From: Paenibacillus elgii NBRC 100335
GTDB lineage: Bacteria; Bacillota; Bacilli; Paenibacillales; NBRC-103111
Direction: 5' to 3'
Length of the DNA: 64,000 nt
Assembly (NCBI RefSeq): GCF_004000865.1
Contig: NZ_BIMB01000003.1
Location: 124,001-188,000, forward strand
The stretch's first letter is position 1. The number at the start of each line of letters is the position of its first letter. The notes under the pieces are model-generated. The model did no database searches. It saw only the letters and a list, made by a program, of their open reading frames with translations, and was not told the DNA's origin. Below, one piece after another: positions 26,414-35,734 of this stretch. Made by a program: the position numbers and the translations under genes.

Positions 26414-27757
26414 ATGAAGAAGAAGTGGGCTACAGCGGCCGTAAGCACGATTCTGTCCTTATCCTTGGCAGCATGCAGCACGGCCGGAACAGGCACAACC
26501 AAGGATGCAGCGGGAAAAACGGGTTCGGGAGTGGATAGTCCAAGCGCAGCCGGAGGCAAAGCGGTCGAGATCACCTACTGGAATTTATTCGGCGGCGGAG
26601 ACGGCGATTTTATGGATGCGATGGTCAAAAAGTTTAACGAAGCGCATAAAGATTCCATTAGCGTCAAGTCGGTTCGCTTGGAGTGGGGAGAGTATTACAC
26701 GAAGCTGAGCGCGGCCATCTCCAGCGGAAGCGGGCCAGATGTGGCTGTATCCCATGCTTCCCGTCTGCCCGAGCTGGTCGGCAATCAAGCGGTAACGCAG
26801 CTTGAGGACATCGCCAAGCAGGCTAACGTGAACTGGGGCAGCTTTAATGAAAATATTTTGTCCGGTACGGAATTTGAAGGAAAGCATTATGCGATACCGC
26901 TGGATACACACGCGCAGGCGTATTTCTACAATAAGAAGCTGCTCAATGATTATGGGTTACTGGGGGAGGACGGCAAACCGAAGCTGGAGCCTGGCACGGA
27001 AGGTTTTATGAAGTTTCTTAACGCCGTTAAAGAGAAGTCCGGCGGAAAAACGATTCCGCTCACCCTTCCAACAGCACAAGGCAGCGATATTTACTGGCTC
27101 TGGTGGACGCTGTATAAGCAAGCGGATGGAGAGAGTCTGTTCTCAAGCGACGGCAGTAAGGCAGGCTTCAACAACGAGCAAGGCAAGAAAGCGCTCAATG
27201 TACTGGATCGCATGATTCACAAAGACAAAGTGCTGCCTGGCAATTTGACTCCGGACAATTTCCAGAAGCTATTCGAGCAAGGCAAGGCTGCTACGGGCGT
27301 AATGGGCGTTTGGGCAACAGGAGCACTGGAAAAAGTAAAGGATCTGGATTTCGGCGTTATGCCGGTTCCAACGATTCTGGATAAGCCTGCGGTTTGGGGA
27401 GATTCCCACACGATCATACTGCCTAAAGCCAAAAATCCGGATGCGAAGAAACAGAATGCGGCGGTTACCTTTGCCGATTGGTTGTCAACGAACGGCGCCA
27501 TGTGGTCTCAGGCGGGGCATATCCCGGCGAAGAAGGATGTACTTCTTACCGATGAATTTAAGAAGCAGCAATATCGTTCTGACTATGCTTCCACCACGGC
27601 GAACAATGTACGCTTCTTCACCAAATCGCCGAAAATCGGACCGGTTGGCGATGAAATTACGAAAGTGCTCAATGAATTTGCAAGCAGCGGCAAGTTGAAT
27701 CCGGATGACGTGCTGACCAAAGCCGAAGCGGCAGCTAATAAAGTACTGTCGAAATAA
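26414..27757 (+). CDS. CUT1 sugar ABC transporter substrate-binding lipoprotein
   Basis: This is a lipoprotein of 447 residues. The signal peptide is followed by LAAC and a low-complexity Thr/Gly/Ser linker, then a family 1 fold (EITYWNLFGG, GPDVAVSHASRL, IPLDTHAQAYFYNK). GAGGGGG precedes the ATG by 8-9 bases. It binds the oligosaccharide for the two permeases downstream. The ATPase is not encoded here; CUT1 systems in Bacilli commonly share an MsmX-type ATPase encoded elsewhere. Confidence 0.9.
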   Translation: MKKKWATAAVSTILSLSLAACSTAGTGTTKDAAGKTGSGVDSPSAAGGKAVEITYWNLFGGGDGDFMDAMVKKFNEAHKDSISVKSVRLEWGEYYTKLSAAISSGSGPDVAVSHASRLPELVGNQAVTQLEDIAKQANVNWGSFNENILSGTEFEGKHYAIPLDTHAQAYFYNKKLLNDYGLLGEDGKPKLEPGTEGFMKFLNAVKEKSGGKTIPLTLPTAQGSDIYWLWWTLYKQADGESLFSSDGSKAGFNNEQGKKALNVLDRMIHKDKVLPGNLTPDNFQKLFEQGKAATGVMGVWATGALEKVKDLDFGVMPVPTILDKPAVWGDSHTIILPKAKNPDAKKQNAAVTFADWLSTNGAMWSQAGHIPAKKDVLLTDEFKKQQYRSDYASTTANNVRFFTKSPKIGPVGDEITKVLNEFASSGKLNPDDVLTKAEAAANKVLSK

Positions 27758-27768
27758 GCGGAAGAGAA

Positions 27769-27790
27769 GGAGGGCGCCGCCCTCCGTTTT
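27769..27790 (+). terminator. Hairpin after binding-protein gene
   Basis: GGAGGGC at 27769-27775 and GCCCTCC at 27779-27785 form a perfect GC-rich stem followed by GTTTT. Such a partial terminator or mRNA-stabilising hairpin behind a binding-protein gene lets the lipoprotein be made in excess of the permeases. Confidence 0.6.
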
Positions 27791-27869
27791 CCTCACCGAT
27801 AGTAATGTTTACGTTTGCTAAAATGGACATCGATAGATGGTTTTCTCATCATGAAAGGGGTAGGGAATT

Positions 27870-28754
27870 ATGAGCCGATGGCGCTTGCATACGGCAGCCT
27901 ACGCGCTGCTCCTGCCGTTCCTGTTGTTCTATGTGTTATTTATGCTGCTGCCGCTCGGGTTGGGGCTGTTCGTTAGTCTGTACAATTGGTCGTTCACAGG
28001 CGACAAGCTGTTTGTTGCATTGGACAACTACAAGGACCTGCTCATGGACAGCGACTTCTGGGCTTCGTTATGGCATACGTTTTACTTCGTTATCATTTCG
28101 ACGCCTACGCTGGTCATACTCGGATTGCTGCTGGCACTGCTTGTGAATCTCAAGCTGAGAGGCTCCTGGTTGTTTCAGACGGTTTATTTTTTGCCTAACC
28201 TGTTATCTATTGCCGTAGTCACCGCCGTGTGGAGTATTATGTTCCAGCCCTATACAGGCCTTATTAATGCGGGATTGTATTTCTTGGGGATGGAAGATGA
28301 AATCTTTTGGCTGACGGACCCGGGCTATGCCTGGTATTCCATTCTGACAGCTACGGCGTGGTGGACCGTCGGATTTAATATGATCCTGTTTCTAGCGGGT
28401 CTTCAGGAAATTCCGAAAGATCTGTACGAGGCGGCCAGTCTGGACGGAGCGGATCGGAAGCAGCAGCTATGGTATGTGACGATCCCGATGCTTCGCCGTG
28501 TAACGGTGCTCGTGACCATGCTTCAGGTCATCGCCTCCTTCAAAATATTCGGTCAAGTATGGCTGATGACCAAGGGCGGACCCGGCAATGCTACGAGAAC
28601 GGTCGTGCAGTATATTTACGAAACGGGCTTCCGCCAGCAAAATATGGGTCTCGCTTCGGCCATGAGCTACGTGCTGATGATCGTGACACTGTTTATCGTC
28701 ATACTACAATTCCGGTTGATGAATGAAAAAGAGAAGGTAGGTGGCACTTCATGA
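27870..28754 (+). CDS. CUT1 sugar ABC transporter permease (MalF-like)
   Basis: This integral membrane protein of 294 residues has six predicted helices. It carries the EAA loop that docks to the ATPase (DLYEAASLDGADRKQQLWYVTIP). The N-terminal LLPFLLFYVLF and the KGGPGNATRTVV stretch are typical of the MalF/UgpA branch. Its stop overlaps the start of the next permease by 4 bases (ATGA), so translation is coupled. Confidence 0.9.
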   Translation: MSRWRLHTAAYALLLPFLLFYVLFMLLPLGLGLFVSLYNWSFTGDKLFVALDNYKDLLMDSDFWASLWHTFYFVIISTPTLVILGLLLALLVNLKLRGSWLFQTVYFLPNLLSIAVVTAVWSIMFQPYTGLINAGLYFLGMEDEIFWLTDPGYAWYSILTATAWWTVGFNMILFLAGLQEIPKDLYEAASLDGADRKQQLWYVTIPMLRRVTVLVTMLQVIASFKIFGQVWLMTKGGPGNATRTVVQYIYETGFRQQNMGLASAMSYVLMIVTLFIVILQFRLMNEKEKVGGTS

Positions 28755-29566
28755 GAGCGCTTCGCTTTATAGCCTGGCTGCTCCTGTCCGTTCTGGCTTT
28801 GGTCTGGGTGCTGCCTGTGGCGTGGATGCTCGTGACTTCTTTTAAACCGGAAGGGACGGATCTGCTGTCCATTATCGAATGGTTCAAACCGCCGTATACC
28901 TTGGACAATTATGCAAAGGTGAACGAGCAGGCTCCGATATTCCGGTGGACCTGGAACAGCTTCGTCACCTCCGGCATGTCCACACTGCTTATCCTGCTTA
29001 CGCACTCGTTGGCGGCGTACGTGTTGTCGCAGATTCCCTTTCGCGGCAGAACAACGTTGTATTGGCTTATCGTCATGGGATTATTGATACCGACCGAGGC
29101 AATGATTGTGCCCATGTACTTGCTGATGGACAGCCTGCATCTCATTAACACGCTCACTTCCATTGTGCTGCCTACAGTGGCGGCGCCCCTGGGGGTCATT
29201 ATTTTGAAGCAGTTTTTCGACGGCATCCATAAGGAATTTTCCGAGGCGGCGCGTCTGGATGGCTGCGGGTACTTACGGATATGGTGGCATATTTATCTGC
29301 CTATGGCCGTTCCATCCCTCACCGCAGTCGGAATCTTTTCCTTCCTGGGGGCGTGGAACAACTTTTTCTGGCCGTTCCTGTCCCTCTCCGAGCCGGAGAA
29401 CATGACTCTGCCGGTAGGCATTCCGATGTTCCAAAGCTCATACGCGGTGGATTACACGACACCGATGACGGCGAACTCTCTCGCAACGATTCCCGTGTTG
29501 ATTCTGTTCCTGCTGCTGCAAAAGCATATTGTCAAGGGAGTGGCATTGACTGGGATGAAGAGCTAA
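28751..29566 (+). CDS. CUT1 sugar ABC transporter permease (MalG-like)
   Basis: This membrane protein of 271 residues has an EAA loop (EFSEAARLDGCGYLRIWWHIYLP) and the C-terminal QKHIVKGVALTGMKS ending of the MalG/UgpE branch. It pairs with the preceding permease to form the transport channel. About 150 bases separate it from the secreted glycosidase gene. Confidence 0.9.
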   Translation: MRALRFIAWLLLSVLALVWVLPVAWMLVTSFKPEGTDLLSIIEWFKPPYTLDNYAKVNEQAPIFRWTWNSFVTSGMSTLLILLTHSLAAYVLSQIPFRGRTTLYWLIVMGLLIPTEAMIVPMYLLMDSLHLINTLTSIVLPTVAAPLGVIILKQFFDGIHKEFSEAARLDGCGYLRIWWHIYLPMAVPSLTAVGIFSFLGAWNNFFWPFLSLSEPENMTLPVGIPMFQSSYAVDYTTPMTANSLATIPVLILFLLLQKHIVKGVALTGMKS

Positions 29567-29713
29567 TAGGATTGTTCTTGAGCTAATCCTGTCAAGGAGG
29601 TGGTGCCAACCGATCATTAGCATTGAAACCACTTGGTGTTGTTTTCAGCGCATACGTGCAGATCCGCTAGGTCAGAGTCTGGAATGAGGATGAAACGAGG
29701 AGGCTGGTCATTC

Positions 29714-31357
29714 ATGAAAAAGAAATGGTTAACCGCGGTTACCTTGCTAATGCTATTGGCGCTTGTCTGTGGCGCTTTACCGGCATTTGCGGCAAATGGA
29801 CCGATCGTTTGGGACGCAAACCCGGCTATAGTGACCAATATCAATACCTTTACGGACGCAGGCAAAGACGCAAGGGGGATATCTCCCGGTACCTTTGGCT
29901 CGGAATATCCCCGTATGCTGAAGCTTGCCAACGGGGATTGGCTGGCCGTCGCAGCCATCTACGACAATAACGGCTACACCAAGGTATCGTGGGGCGGGAC
30001 GCGCTTGCAAGTATTCAGAAGCACGGATAACTGCCGTACGTGGACTTTGTCCGCTACCCTATGGGAGGATGGCCGCGATCTGGACAACGGACAAATGATC
30101 CAGCTCCCGAATGGAGATCTGCTCTTGGCCATGCGTTCCGTGCGTTGGCAGGAATCCTACCAACTTCGTGTATATAAAAGCACGAATGGAGGAAGCAACT
30201 GGTCGTATTTGAGCACGATTGATGAAAATAACGGCCCCCCCGGCCGTCTTGGCAATCCGGATAAAGGCGTGTATGAGCCGCACTTTTATTTCCTGAGCGA
30301 CGGCTCCCTGGCGGTCATGTATGCTAACGAGAAGCATGTGACGGAAAATCCGTCCTACAGCCAACTTATTTCCCAGAAGATTTCAACCAACGGCGGAGCC
30401 AACTGGGGAAATGAGATTTATGTGGCATGGGATCCGAACAATTCGGCCGCCAGGCCGGGTATGCCGGTATGGACGAAAATGGCAAACGGTCAGTACATCG
30501 TCGTGTATGAGGTGTGCGGCACGCAGGACTGCAACATCTTTTATAAGAAATCCAGCGACGGCAAGACATGGGCCAGCGGCATCGGGACGCAAATTCCGAA
30601 CCAGTTGGGAGGGCCCTATATATTATCTCTCGCCGACGGCAGGCTGGTCCTCACTTCCAACTCGAATACCGTCTCGCTCAGCAACGATTTCGGCGCGACG
30701 TGGTATACGAACGATACGCCTGCGTTCGGCAACAGCTTGTGGGCATCGCTTTACCAGACCGGAACGAATGAGATCGCATTGATCAATTCGGTGAATCGCA
30801 GTGTGGGCGGACACAACATACAGGTGAGGTTCGGCGCGTTAACGGGCAGTTACTTGAATGATTTCAGCAGCAATGACAACGGATGGACTCGTTATGGTGG
30901 TACATGGAGCGTCTCGGGCGGTAATTATAATGTAACCTCGGCAAACGCAGACAAGTCGGTCTTAACCCCATGGCCTTCGAAAGCCGTTTATACGCTGGAA
31001 GGGGATATCAAGCTGAACAATGCCGGACAAGGAAGCCTGATCTTCAACGTTTCGAATCCATCGACAGGCGCCGACAACTTCAAGGGTTACGGCGTCGGGA
31101 TCGACTCGGGCGGTATCGTATGGCTGGGGAAGTTCAATAACAGCTATACGCAGTTGGGTCAAGCTAATGTACCAATTGCAGTAAATACTTGGTATCATGT
31201 CAAAGTTGTCGTGAACAACGGAAATCTGAAATTTTACGTCGGAGACATGACGACGCCGAAGGTGACAGCTGCCGATTCCAGCTTTACATACGGGACGATT
31301 GGCGTTCGCGGCGGTTTTGGTAACAGCGTCAGCTTTGACAATATCAAGTTAAATTAA
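29714..31357 (+). CDS. Secreted sialidase-fold glycosidase (GH93-like) with C-terminal LamG/DUF1080-like domain
   Basis: From the chosen ATG at 29714 (GGAGG just upstream) the protein has 547 residues. A signal peptide ends near PAFAANG. Residues about 30-400 form a beta-propeller with several Asp-box turns (STDNCRTWT, STNGGSNWS, STNGGANWG, SSDGKTWAS). The layout of GVYEPHFYFLSDGS resembles GH93 exo-arabinanases more than true sialidases, but the family call is not certain. Residues about 405-547 are a jelly-roll carbohydrate-binding-like domain (GWTRYGGTWSVSGGNY). It would release small sugars outside the cell for the CUT1 transporter. Confidence 0.75.
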   Translation: MKKKWLTAVTLLMLLALVCGALPAFAANGPIVWDANPAIVTNINTFTDAGKDARGISPGTFGSEYPRMLKLANGDWLAVAAIYDNNGYTKVSWGGTRLQVFRSTDNCRTWTLSATLWEDGRDLDNGQMIQLPNGDLLLAMRSVRWQESYQLRVYKSTNGGSNWSYLSTIDENNGPPGRLGNPDKGVYEPHFYFLSDGSLAVMYANEKHVTENPSYSQLISQKISTNGGANWGNEIYVAWDPNNSAARPGMPVWTKMANGQYIVVYEVCGTQDCNIFYKKSSDGKTWASGIGTQIPNQLGGPYILSLADGRLVLTSNSNTVSLSNDFGATWYTNDTPAFGNSLWASLYQTGTNEIALINSVNRSVGGHNIQVRFGALTGSYLNDFSSNDNGWTRYGGTWSVSGGNYNVTSANADKSVLTPWPSKAVYTLEGDIKLNNAGQGSLIFNVSNPSTGADNFKGYGVGIDSGGIVWLGKFNNSYTQLGQANVPIAVNTWYHVKVVVNNGNLKFYVGDMTTPKVTAADSSFTYGTIGVRGGFGNSVSFDNIKLN

Positions 31358-31371
31358 CGGATAGGGGACAT

Positions 31372-31402
31372 GCGAACCGGAGCGTTATTGGCTTCGGTTC
31401 GC
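31372..31402 (+). other. Intergenic hairpin between glycosidase and GH2 genes
   Basis: GCGAACCG at 31372-31379 pairs with CGGTTCGC at 31395-31402, with an extra inner AGC/GCT pair. Only a short pyrimidine stretch follows, so it is either a weak terminator or an RNA-stability element inside the operon. Confidence 0.5.
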
Positions 31403-31448
31403 TTCCCGTCAGTTTCTAACACATAGAGGAAAAGAGGAGATTATACTT

Positions 31449-33230
31449 ATGCAGCAGCAGCCTAGACCGGAATATCCGCGCCCGCAATTCGTAAGAGAGG
31501 AATGGGTAAATTTGAACGGAACTTGGGAGTTTGCTTTCGATGATTCCGGGTCCGGTGATCGGGAGAAGTGGTATATACCTGGCAACGGTTCGGAGGAAAC
31601 CGTGTTTAGCCATAGGATAACCGTGCCTTTTTGCTTCCAAAGCACATTAAGCTGTATTAGTGATACTTCGGTTCATGACACAGTCTGGTATCGTAAGAAG
31701 GTTACACTTCCACACTCTTTCTCGGATAAAAGAGTGCTACTCCATTTCGGAGCGGTCGACTATCGTGCATCGGTTTGGGTCAACGGACAGCTTGCAATGA
31801 CGCATGAAGGCGGCCATGTTCCTTTCGGCGGAGATATTACCGACTTGCTTCAGGAGGATGAGAATTGTATTGTCGTCAAAGCGGAGGATTTCTCCCGAGA
31901 TAAGCGTTTGCCAAGAGGCAAGCAATTTTGGGAGGATGAATCCCGAATGATCTGGTACACGCGAACGACAGGCATTTGGCAAACCGTCTGGATGGAAGCG
32001 GTAGCGACGACGCATCTGGATCGGCTCTGGCTAACGCCGGATATCGACCGGGATGAGATTCAGCTTCGCATCGGCATTAAAGGCAGAAAAGATAGGAACG
32101 AAGTCAGTGTTAAAGCTGTGATTACCTTTGGAGGCGAACATGTGACGACAGAGATGTTCCAGATTAACCATGACCTCGAGAGCCGTTCAATCGGGTTGAA
32201 CGATTTTCATGACCATGGAATGGGCAGGCTGTGGAGTCCGGAAACCCCGAATCTGTATGATGTGGAATTTATTGTTTTAGTCGACGGCGTGGAGACCGAC
32301 CGGGTCAAAAGCTATTTCGGTATGCGTAAAATATCGATTGAGCATGGGAAGATATGCCTGAATAACCGGCCTATCGTCATGAAAATGGTGCTTGACCAAG
32401 GGTATTTCCCTGACGGTATTTTAACGGCTCCAACCGATGAAGCGCTTCGCCAAGACGTGGAGCTGACGAAAGCGATGGGGTTCAACGGATCAAGAAAGCA
32501 TCAGAAAGTGGAAGATCCGAGGTTTTTGTATTGGTGTGACAAACTCGGGCTCCTGGTATGGGGGGAGATGGCGAATGCCTATGACTATTCTGTGGAGTAT
32601 GCTCAGAGGTTTGCGCAAGAATGGCAGGAAGCTGTCGTAAGGGACTATAACCACCCATGCATCGTAGCTTGGGTACCGTTGAATGAGAGCTGGGGAGTGC
32701 CTAATATTCTTATCGATCGCCGTCAGCAGCATCATGCGCAGGCAATGTATTACTTGACCAAATCTATTGACGAGCATCGCCCTGTCATTTCGAATGATGG
32801 CTGGGAGCATATGAAATCGGATTTATGCACCATTCATGATTACGAGTGGCGCGAGGAGGTGCTGACCGAACGATACAGCACAATTCGAAGCGCCGCTCAG
32901 TCCATGCCAGCAAATCGCAGGATTCATGTCGGCGGCATGAGCTATGCAGACGAACCTATCCTTCTGTCTGAGTTCGGAGGCATCTCCTTCCGCAAAAGCG
33001 ATTGGGAAGGGTGGGGGTATTCAGGTGCGACAGACGAAGAAGATTTTCTCAAGCGACTGACTGCGGTAGTTCGTCCTGCACTTCATTCTCCCGTACTACA
33101 AGGCTTTTGCTATACGCAGCTGACTGATGTGGAGCAGGAAATTAACGGACTGCTGACTTATGACCGTGTACCGAAGGTACCGCTTGAGCAGATACGGGCC
33201 ATTGTCGAAGGTAATGCCTGGACAAAATAA
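31449..33230 (+). CDS. Glycoside hydrolase family 2 enzyme
   Basis: This is a cytoplasmic protein of 593 residues without a signal peptide. The N-terminal sugar-binding jelly roll (LNGTWEFAFDD, then VWYRKKVTLP and HFGAVDYRASVWVNG) is followed by an Ig-like domain and a TIM barrel. The acid/base Glu413 in WVPLNESWG and the nucleophile Glu508 in LLSEFGG are in place. The total length is shorter than LacZ and close to the beta-glucuronidase/small GH2 group. It probably cleaves the imported oligosaccharide; the sugar cannot be told from the sequence. GAGGAG precedes the ATG. Confidence 0.85.
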   Translation: MQQQPRPEYPRPQFVREEWVNLNGTWEFAFDDSGSGDREKWYIPGNGSEETVFSHRITVPFCFQSTLSCISDTSVHDTVWYRKKVTLPHSFSDKRVLLHFGAVDYRASVWVNGQLAMTHEGGHVPFGGDITDLLQEDENCIVVKAEDFSRDKRLPRGKQFWEDESRMIWYTRTTGIWQTVWMEAVATTHLDRLWLTPDIDRDEIQLRIGIKGRKDRNEVSVKAVITFGGEHVTTEMFQINHDLESRSIGLNDFHDHGMGRLWSPETPNLYDVEFIVLVDGVETDRVKSYFGMRKISIEHGKICLNNRPIVMKMVLDQGYFPDGILTAPTDEALRQDVELTKAMGFNGSRKHQKVEDPRFLYWCDKLGLLVWGEMANAYDYSVEYAQRFAQEWQEAVVRDYNHPCIVAWVPLNESWGVPNILIDRRQQHHAQAMYYLTKSIDEHRPVISNDGWEHMKSDLCTIHDYEWREEVLTERYSTIRSAAQSMPANRRIHVGGMSYADEPILLSEFGGISFRKSDWEGWGYSGATDEEDFLKRLTAVVRPALHSPVLQGFCYTQLTDVEQEINGLLTYDRVPKVPLEQIRAIVEGNAWTK

Positions 33231-33266
33231 ACAGGTGGCGCTAGCTTATGGAAAGCAAGGTGAAAA

Positions 33267-34283
33267 ATGAAGGAAGAGGCATTCGCAAAACAAGGACATT
33301 TTCATGGCGAAGATGCAATCTGGCTCTACTCGGGAGCTTATGAGTGCGCTATATTGCCGCGGGTCGGGGGGAACTTAATTGCGTTTCGCGACAGAGAACG
33401 GGAATACCGCTTTCTGCATGAACCTGAAATGGATGAGATGGAAGCATTTAAGGCAAGACCTATCATCCACGGCATTCCGGTTCTGTTTCCTCCGAATAGG
33501 TACGAGGATGGACGCTTTCCATGGAACGGCCGAATCTATACATTGCCTGTCAATGAGAAACATACGGGCAATCATCTTCACGGTTTTCTATACAACATTC
33601 CCTGGGAAGTCGAATCGCATGGGAACAAAGGAGCCGAGGCTTCCTATGTCCGCCTGAAGCTAAGCTTCGATAGCTCCAGAGAGATGTTCCGCTATTTCCC
33701 TCATACGTTTATTTTTTGGCTGGAATATACATTAAGCGAGAAAGGGCTTCAGCAGCAGGTTTATATTCGCAATGACGGGAACCAGCCGATGCCATGCCTG
33801 TTGGCCTTCCATACTTCGCTTAACGCTCCGTTTTGCAAGACCAGCCGTCCGGAGAATTACTTGTTCCAAATAACGCTGGGGCAGCGGTGGGAGTTAAACG
33901 AAAGGATGCTCCCGACAGGAAAGCACCAAATGCTGACGGAGCAGGAAGAGGCGATGAAGGGAGAGGGAGCATATCCGTTCTTTGAGTCAATGGACAATCA
34001 TTATACGGCGGAATCGCAAAATGGCAGGAATCGCGCTGTCCTGACCGATCTTCGCGAGCAGGTTTCCTTAGTGTACGATGCAGGCGCTTCCTACAAGCAA
34101 TGGATGATTTGGAACAACAACGCGAAGCCCGGATTTTTTTGCCCGGAGCCTCAGGTCAACCTGGTTAACGCGCCGAATATAAAACTGCCATCCGAGGAAA
34201 TCGGCTTATTCGCTCTGGCTCCAGGAGAATTGTGGCAAGAAACGAGTCTTTTGTACTGTATTCCTGCTAAACCGCATGAATAA
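33267..34283 (+). CDS. Aldose 1-epimerase-like protein
   Basis: This protein of 338 residues has the galactose-mutarotase beta-sandwich signatures. It has an opening ECAILPRVGGNLIAF, the His-bearing NHLHGFLYNIPW, a second His in LAFHTSLNAPF, and the catalytic Glu region FCPEPQVNLVNAPN. It would interconvert the anomers of the sugar released by the GH2 enzyme encoded just upstream. It is the last gene before a clear terminator. Confidence 0.85.
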   Translation: MKEEAFAKQGHFHGEDAIWLYSGAYECAILPRVGGNLIAFRDREREYRFLHEPEMDEMEAFKARPIIHGIPVLFPPNRYEDGRFPWNGRIYTLPVNEKHTGNHLHGFLYNIPWEVESHGNKGAEASYVRLKLSFDSSREMFRYFPHTFIFWLEYTLSEKGLQQQVYIRNDGNQPMPCLLAFHTSLNAPFCKTSRPENYLFQITLGQRWELNERMLPTGKHQMLTEQEEAMKGEGAYPFFESMDNHYTAESQNGRNRAVLTDLREQVSLVYDAGASYKQWMIWNNNAKPGFFCPEPQVNLVNAPNIKLPSEEIGLFALAPGELWQETSLLYCIPAKPHE

Positions 34284-34291
34284 TCTTCGCT

Positions 34292-34324
34292 ATCCCCCCG
34301 CTACAATCAGAGTGGGGATTTTTT
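34292..34324 (+). terminator. Rho-independent terminator of glycan-utilisation operon
   Basis: ATCCCC at 34292-34297 pairs with GGGGAT at 34314-34319 and is followed by TTTTTT-type sequence. It ends the binding protein-permease-hydrolase operon. The next 200 bases (34325-34531) contain nothing I can identify. Confidence 0.7.
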
Positions 34325-34531
34325 GTCCCTTTCCTCAGCTAACACACATAGTCGCTTTATCGGGTTCAGTCTAATACATCTTCAAAAGTCTGCAGATGAA
34401 CTCCTGAACGAGTTGTCTTATATGGGCTAGTACCAGCGAAGCTGACACCACCTGGCCGCTGTTTCATTATTTTTAGTTTACACTGGACACCATAGGCCCC
34501 CCTGATATGCAGGAGTGGAACTGCACCTAAT

Positions 34532-34557
34532 ACAGAAACGTGTGACGTTTCTGTTTT
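34532..34557. terminator. Hairpin terminator next to marR-like gene
   Basis: ACAGAAACGT at 34532-34541 and ACGTTTCTGT at 34545-34554 form a perfect 10-base stem with a GTG loop, followed on the plus strand by TTTT. It lies just beyond the stop of the minus-strand MarR gene and may act in both directions. Confidence 0.55.
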
Positions 34558-34572
34558 GAGTTGTAGTCCTCG

Positions 34573-35046
34573 TCATGTTTTTCGATCTCCATTAACGATG
34601 TTTTCATTTTGATTGATTATCGTTTGGAAAAACTTCAGCGACGCCTGCAGTTCCGATTCCGAAAAAGAGTTCAATCCATCGAAAAATCTGCGTTCTATTA
34701 TTTCATGCATCATAGTGTGCACTTCGAAGACTTGCCTGCCTTTGGACGAAAGGCTAAAATATACTTCCTTTTTATTATCGTTCATCTGGCTTCGCTTAAT
34801 GAAGCCTTCCTTATGCAGTTTATTGCTGATATTCGTAACACTCGCCTTAGACAAATTCATTTTTGCTGCAGTAGACGTGTTATTTATTGGTTCGTTTTTG
34901 CCAATGCAATCAATAATGTGTATGTCTGTCAAATTGTTCGGAAATGAAGTAAGTCCTTGCATCCGCGCAAAATCAGCAAACTCTTCAAGTTCGGTTGTGG
35001 AGATATGCAGGGATATTGCAGATAGGGTATTTTGAAAAAATGCCAA
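34573..35046 (-). CDS. MarR-family transcriptional regulator, start damaged or TTG
   Basis: The winged-helix core is clear: a helix-turn-helix in NNTSTAAKMNLSKASVTNISNKLHKEG and the wing in MNDNKKEVYFSLSSKGRQVF, with flanking dimerisation helices. The frame is open to 35202, but homologous character begins only at about the LLAFFQ stretch; upstream of it the frame overlaps a nitroreductase remnant on the other strand. A TTG at 35046 is the best start inside the conserved part, yet no ribosome site precedes it. The real 5' end was probably replaced by a deletion or recombination. Confidence 0.6.
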   Translation of the reverse strand: MAFFQNTLSAISLHISTTELEEFADFARMQGLTSFPNNLTDIHIIDCIGKNEPINNTSTAAKMNLSKASVTNISNKLHKEGFIKRSQMNDNKKEVYFSLSSKGRQVFEVHTMMHEIIERRFFDGLNSFSESELQASLKFFQTIINQNENIVNGDRKT

Positions 35047-35555
35047 GAGGTTGGCGGAAAAGAACGCCTGCTGAAAAGAAATGGGTCTCAATCGATGGGG
35101 ACGATCGGCCGCATTCGGATAGTCTTCGGGTTTCTTCGCAAAGCGTTTTGGATATTCTGAATGAGGCAGTCTGGGCGCCGAACGACGGATTACGAGAACC
35201 ATGGCGCTTTATTTATGTGACTAGAAATGAAACGGTCAGTAAACTTGGAACTTCATATGGGGATATTTCGCTGGCATTCCTTCTGGTCGTGGCAAAGGAA
35301 GAAAATGATCTCCACAAGCAGGCAGAGGATTACGCAGCGGTATGCTGTTTGATCCAGAATTTTCAATTGCTGGCCAAATCCCAACCTTGGCACGTGCGCC
35401 GCATGATACCCGAATGGATTTATGATCGGGAACGGTGTAAGCCATTTGGGATTCGCCCGCAGGAACGGATCGTAGCGGTGCTGGAGCTCGGGGGAAACGA
35501 TCGATACTCGAACTCCGCATCAACTTCACCAATGCTAAATATCACGCATCTTTGA
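34995..35555 (+). pseudogene. Nitroreductase remnant
   Basis: From about 35140 the frame resembles FMN-dependent nitroreductases of the YdjA type (EAVWAPNDGLREPWRF, EDYAAVCCLIQNFQLLA, then GIRPQERIVAVLELGG). The N-terminal RRS motif that binds FMN is absent, and the first 50 codons lie antisense to the MarR gene and look random. The stretch between the WRF motif and EDYAA is also too short. It is therefore a truncated copy, probably inactive. Confidence 0.5.
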
Positions 35556-35734
35556 TCATACGTATCATGGGAATGCCCCCACCTTGTCATCAAGTTGAGG
35601 GCTGTTTATTGTTCATTGTCCCTACTATAGTAGCCAGGTTTTCATAACTTTTTTCGCTTTCTGTCAAGAACGGATCAGGTCATCCATAGAGGACACCATT
35701 CTTCCGATGTTCCAAAACAGTCAGTGTTAAAGTG

